NCBI GenBank assembly: GCA_009698515.1
Contig: WLQA01000038.1
Span: forward strand, 1 to 7,176
Source of the DNA: Actinomycetota bacterium
Lineage (GTDB): Bacteria > Actinomycetota > Actinomycetes > Nanopelagicales > Nanopelagicaceae
DNA: 7,176 nt
Direction: 5' to 3'
The position numbers and the translations under genes were made by a program. How positions within the stretch are numbered: the stretch's first letter is position 1; each line of letters opens with the position of its first letter. Shown here one piece after another: positions 5,285 through 7,176 of the stretch. The notes beneath the pieces are model-generated. The model searched no databases. It saw only the letters and a list, made by a program, of their open reading frames with translations, and was not told the DNA's origin.

Positions 5285-6474
5285 GCACAAACTCCACAGT
5301 GCGCGAGTACGCAAAGGTTTTCAAGCGAGCTGAACTTCCATTTTATTTAATTATTTGGTCAGTAATTGCCCTTTCAAGTTTGGGATTAACCATGGTGCTC
5401 TCCGCCTCAGCAGTTAAATCTCTACAGGACAACGGTTCAACATATTCAATCTTTATCAAACAATTCTTCTTTTTAATACTGGCTGGCTTTGGTGCTTATT
5501 GGGCTTACAAGGTAAGGGGATCGATCTGGCAAAGCGTTGCTAGGTACTCATTACTCCTTTCAGTTTTCTTCTTGGCATTGCCGTTGGTGCCAAGTCTAGG
5601 AAAAAATGTAAATGGCAATCGAAATTGGATTGAGTTTGCGGGATTTACATTGCAGCCTTCGGAATTTGCCAAATTGGGTTTAATTCTCTGGTGTGCCTTG
5701 CATTTACGCATAAGTGAAACGCGAAGTGAAGATGGATTTATCAAACACCCACTCCTAGTTGTTCTACCTGCAGCAATTGCAATTGAAGGATTTGTTTTAT
5801 ATGAAAATGATTTAGGTACTGGAATTTTAATTTTTGCCATTCTTGGCGGGATCATTTTCATCTCCGGTGAAAAATTAAGAGTTTTTGGATATGCCGCACT
5901 GGCTGTTGCATTGATAATTGGCGCGATGGCGGTAACTAGCCCCAATCGCATGCATCGATTAACCGCTTTTTTAAATCCGTTTGATGAGCAGTATTACAAA
6001 TTTGCTGGCTGGCAACCAGCACATAGCATCATGGGATTAGCAAGTGGTGGTTTGTTCGGAGCCGGGTTAGGTGCAAGTAAACAAAAGTGGGCAAATTTGG
6101 CAGAAGCTCACACCGATTTTATTTTTGCTGTGATCGGAGAAGAGCTTGGATTGCTTGGAACGCTAGTTGTTTTAATTTTATTTTCAGCTTTGATTTATGG
6201 AATATTCCGAGTTTCAATAAAAACTAAAGATTCCTTTTCAAGATATGCCACAGCAGGAATTGCTTGCTGGTTTCTGATTCAAGTAACGGTAAATATTGGA
6301 TCGGTAACTTCATTACTTCCGGTGATTGGCGTGACTCTGCCATTTATTTCCTATGGTGGATCTTCGCTGATCGCAAACTTCCTTGCAATTGGCTTTGTTT
6401 TAGGCGTGGCACGCAGAACTCCAGAGATTGCTGAAGGAATAAAGGCGACTCGCGTGCGAAAATTAGGGAGATGA
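5281..6474 (+). CDS. ftsW: Septal peptidoglycan glycosyltransferase of the SEDS family (FtsW)
   Basis: Polytopic membrane enzyme that polymerises lipid II glycan strands at the septum together with FtsI. From ATG 5281 it has 397 residues; its ATGA start overlaps the murD stop. The frame is open further upstream (ATG 5206), but that would overlap murD by 79 nt and add 25 non-homologous residues. Multiple hydrophobic spans begin near residue 20. Family motifs are VNGNRNWIEFAGFTLQPSEFAK (QPSE at 125-128), ENDLGTG (175-181), RLTAFLNPF, GLASGGLFGAGLG, LAEAHTDFIFAVIGEELG and LPFISYGGSS (SYGGSS 357-362). Asp279 in AHTDF corresponds to the proposed catalytic Asp of SEDS enzymes (Asp297 in E. coli FtsW). 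Position in the dcw cluster favours FtsW over RodA. Unusual points are Ala274 for the common Pro of LPEAH, Asn176 where many have Pro, and only about 20 residues after the last span. No clear Shine-Dalgarno is seen, so re-initiation after murD is likely. Confidence 0.95.
   Translation: MSTNSTVREYAKVFKRAELPFYLIIWSVIALSSLGLTMVLSASAVKSLQDNGSTYSIFIKQFFFLILAGFGAYWAYKVRGSIWQSVARYSLLLSVFFLALPLVPSLGKNVNGNRNWIEFAGFTLQPSEFAKLGLILWCALHLRISETRSEDGFIKHPLLVVLPAAIAIEGFVLYENDLGTGILIFAILGGIIFISGEKLRVFGYAALAVALIIGAMAVTSPNRMHRLTAFLNPFDEQYYKFAGWQPAHSIMGLASGGLFGAGLGASKQKWANLAEAHTDFIFAVIGEELGLLGTLVVLILFSALIYGIFRVSIKTKDSFSRYATAGIACWFLIQVTVNIGSVTSLLPVIGVTLPFISYGGSSLIANFLAIGFVLGVARRTPEIAEGIKATRVRKLGR
6465..6470 (+). 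promoter_or_regulatory. Shine-Dalgarno-like AGGGAG abutting the murG start
   Basis: AGGGAG ends directly before the murG ATG with no spacer, which is closer than normal for a ribosome binding site. No ATG, GTG or TTG lies in frame between the upstream in-frame stop (6432-6434) and 6471, so no better-spaced start exists upstream. Coupling to ftsW termination is probable. Confidence 0.35.
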
Positions 6475-7176
6475 GCCAAAAAGTTATCTTTGCCGGCGGT
6501 GGAACTGCAGGCCATGTTGAGCCCGCATTAGCTGTTGCTGCGGAGTTAAGAAGGTTAAAACCAGAGCTTGATTTGGTATTTGTTGGCACTAAGAATGGTT
6601 TAGAAAATCAATTGGTAGCTAAAGCTGGGTTTGCGTTACTTCATATTCCTAAAATATTACTGCCAAGAGAGTTAACACCATCAGTATTTATCTGGCCATT
6701 TAGGTTTATCGGGGCAATTTGGCAGGGTCTGCAAATTTGCAAGAGCGCTGATTTGATAATTGGTTTTGGCGGATATGCCTGCCCACCTATTTATATTGCG
6801 GCAGCCATCTTACGCAAGCCAATATTTGTTCATGAAGCAAACGCTATTCCTGGTTGGGCGAATAGATTGGGTGTGAATTTTGCGAAGGAGGTTTTCGTAG
6901 CTTTTTCTAGCGCAAAGCAAAAAATTGGTAAGTGGCGAAGCTCCAAATTGATTGGGATGCCATTACGCGCAGAAATTTTGGAAAATCACAAATTATCCGA
7001 TCAGCAAAAATCTGAAATAAAAAGATTGCAAATACAAAAATGGGGGCTATCCGAGGCGAAGCCAATTTTATTGGTCTTTGGTGGCTCACTTGGATCTCGT
7101 CACATAAATGAGGCGATTATGCAATCACTTGCGTTTTTTACCGAAAGTAACATTCAAGTAGTTCATTCAGTTGGAC
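6471..7176 (+). CDS. murG: UDP-GlcNAc:lipid I N-acetylglucosaminyltransferase (MurG), 3' truncated by window edge
   Basis: Membrane-associated GT-B glycosyltransferase that adds GlcNAc to lipid I to form lipid II on the cytoplasmic face. The visible 235 complete codons start MSQKVIFAGGGTAGHVEPALA and include the whole N-terminal acceptor domain. The glycine-rich loop is GGGTAGH (9-15, His15), followed by GFGGY and HEANAIPGWANRLG (His121, Glu122, Asn124). The start of the C-terminal donor-binding domain is visible as LVFGGSLGSRHINEA (GGSLGS at 204-209), corresponding to the usual GGSQGA. HEANA instead of the more widespread HEQNA, and GGGTAGHVEPALA, resemble actinobacterial MurG as I recall them. 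The remaining part, roughly 120 residues by family length, lies beyond the window. The start shares ATGA with the ftsW stop. Nothing in the visible part suggests a pseudogene. Confidence 0.95.
   Translation, partial: MSQKVIFAGGGTAGHVEPALAVAAELRRLKPELDLVFVGTKNGLENQLVAKAGFALLHIPKILLPRELTPSVFIWPFRFIGAIWQGLQICKSADLIIGFGGYACPPIYIAAAILRKPIFVHEANAIPGWANRLGVNFAKEVFVAFSSAKQKIGKWRSSKLIGMPLRAEILENHKLSDQQKSEIKRLQIQKWGLSEAKPILLVFGGSLGSRHINEAIMQSLAFFTESNIQVVHSVG

Noticed and set aside
4531..5324. Three reverse-strand open frames opposite murD and the ftsW start (4531-4761, 4840-5109, 5106-5324)
   Set aside because: They are opposite conserved MurD motifs, give composition typical of reverse-complement translation, and show no domain.
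5505..5951. Reverse-strand open frame of 148 codons opposite ftsW
   Set aside because: It is the longest antisense frame but mirrors membrane-span coding; the product is Lys/Pro/Ser-rich with no recognisable family.
6004..6020. Small inverted repeat GCTGG...CCAGC in ftsW as a possible terminator
   Set aside because: The stem is only 5 bp, has no T-tract after it and lies inside a conserved coding stretch.
6344..7089. Reverse-strand open frames opposite the ftsW end and murG (6344-6589, 6907-7089)
   Set aside because: They overlap conserved FtsW and MurG motifs and have no independent support.
1..7176. Possible novel system hidden in the window
   Set aside because: All bases except 4 fall within conserved dcw genes in canonical order; there is no room for an extra gene, array, RNA or mobile element, and no gene shows a fused or foreign domain.

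Overview
The window is a continuous, co-directional (+) stretch of the division and cell-wall (dcw) cluster. It holds the last codons of an upstream gene (position fits ftsI), then murE, murF, mraY, murD, ftsW and the first two thirds of murG, which runs off the right edge. This is the usual bacterial dcw order. No RNA gene, mobile element, CRISPR array, promoter or terminator was found, and no stretch longer than 3 bases lies outside a gene.

The sequence suggests a low-GC member of the Actinomycetota. A sample line in murE is about 38% G+C by hand count, and A/T-ending codons, including many TTA leucines, are common. Several protein details match what I recall of actinobacterial homologues: the 'AQ...PGDLF' and 'GS' uridine-pocket residues of MurE, 'SPGWR' in MurD, the two-cysteine loop before 'VRDPLDLA' in MraY, and 'GGGTAGHVEPALA' plus 'HEANA' in MurG. 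Low G+C, tight packing and an actinobacterial signature together fit streamlined freshwater lineages such as the acI/Nanopelagicales group. That lineage assignment is inference from memory, not a search result.

Layout: tail of the upstream gene (1-42), murE (46-1515), murF (1508-2881), mraY (2878-3936), murD (3938-5284), ftsW (5281-6474), murG (6471 to beyond the edge). Junctions are +3, -8, -4, +1, -4 and -4 nt, so one polycistronic mRNA with coupled translation is the simplest reading.

Together the genes build and flip into use the peptidoglycan precursor. MurD adds D-Glu, MurE adds meso-diaminopimelate (DNPR motif) and MurF adds D-Ala-D-Ala. MraY moves phospho-MurNAc-pentapeptide onto the lipid carrier (lipid I), MurG adds GlcNAc (lipid II), and FtsW with the upstream transpeptidase polymerises and cross-links it at the septum.

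I found no undescribed system. The points worth a second look are small: atypical residues in MurF and FtsW, an A AAA AAG heptamer followed by a short hairpin in murD, an exact 12-bp in-frame tandem duplication in mraY, and a missing cytoplasmic tail on FtsW.
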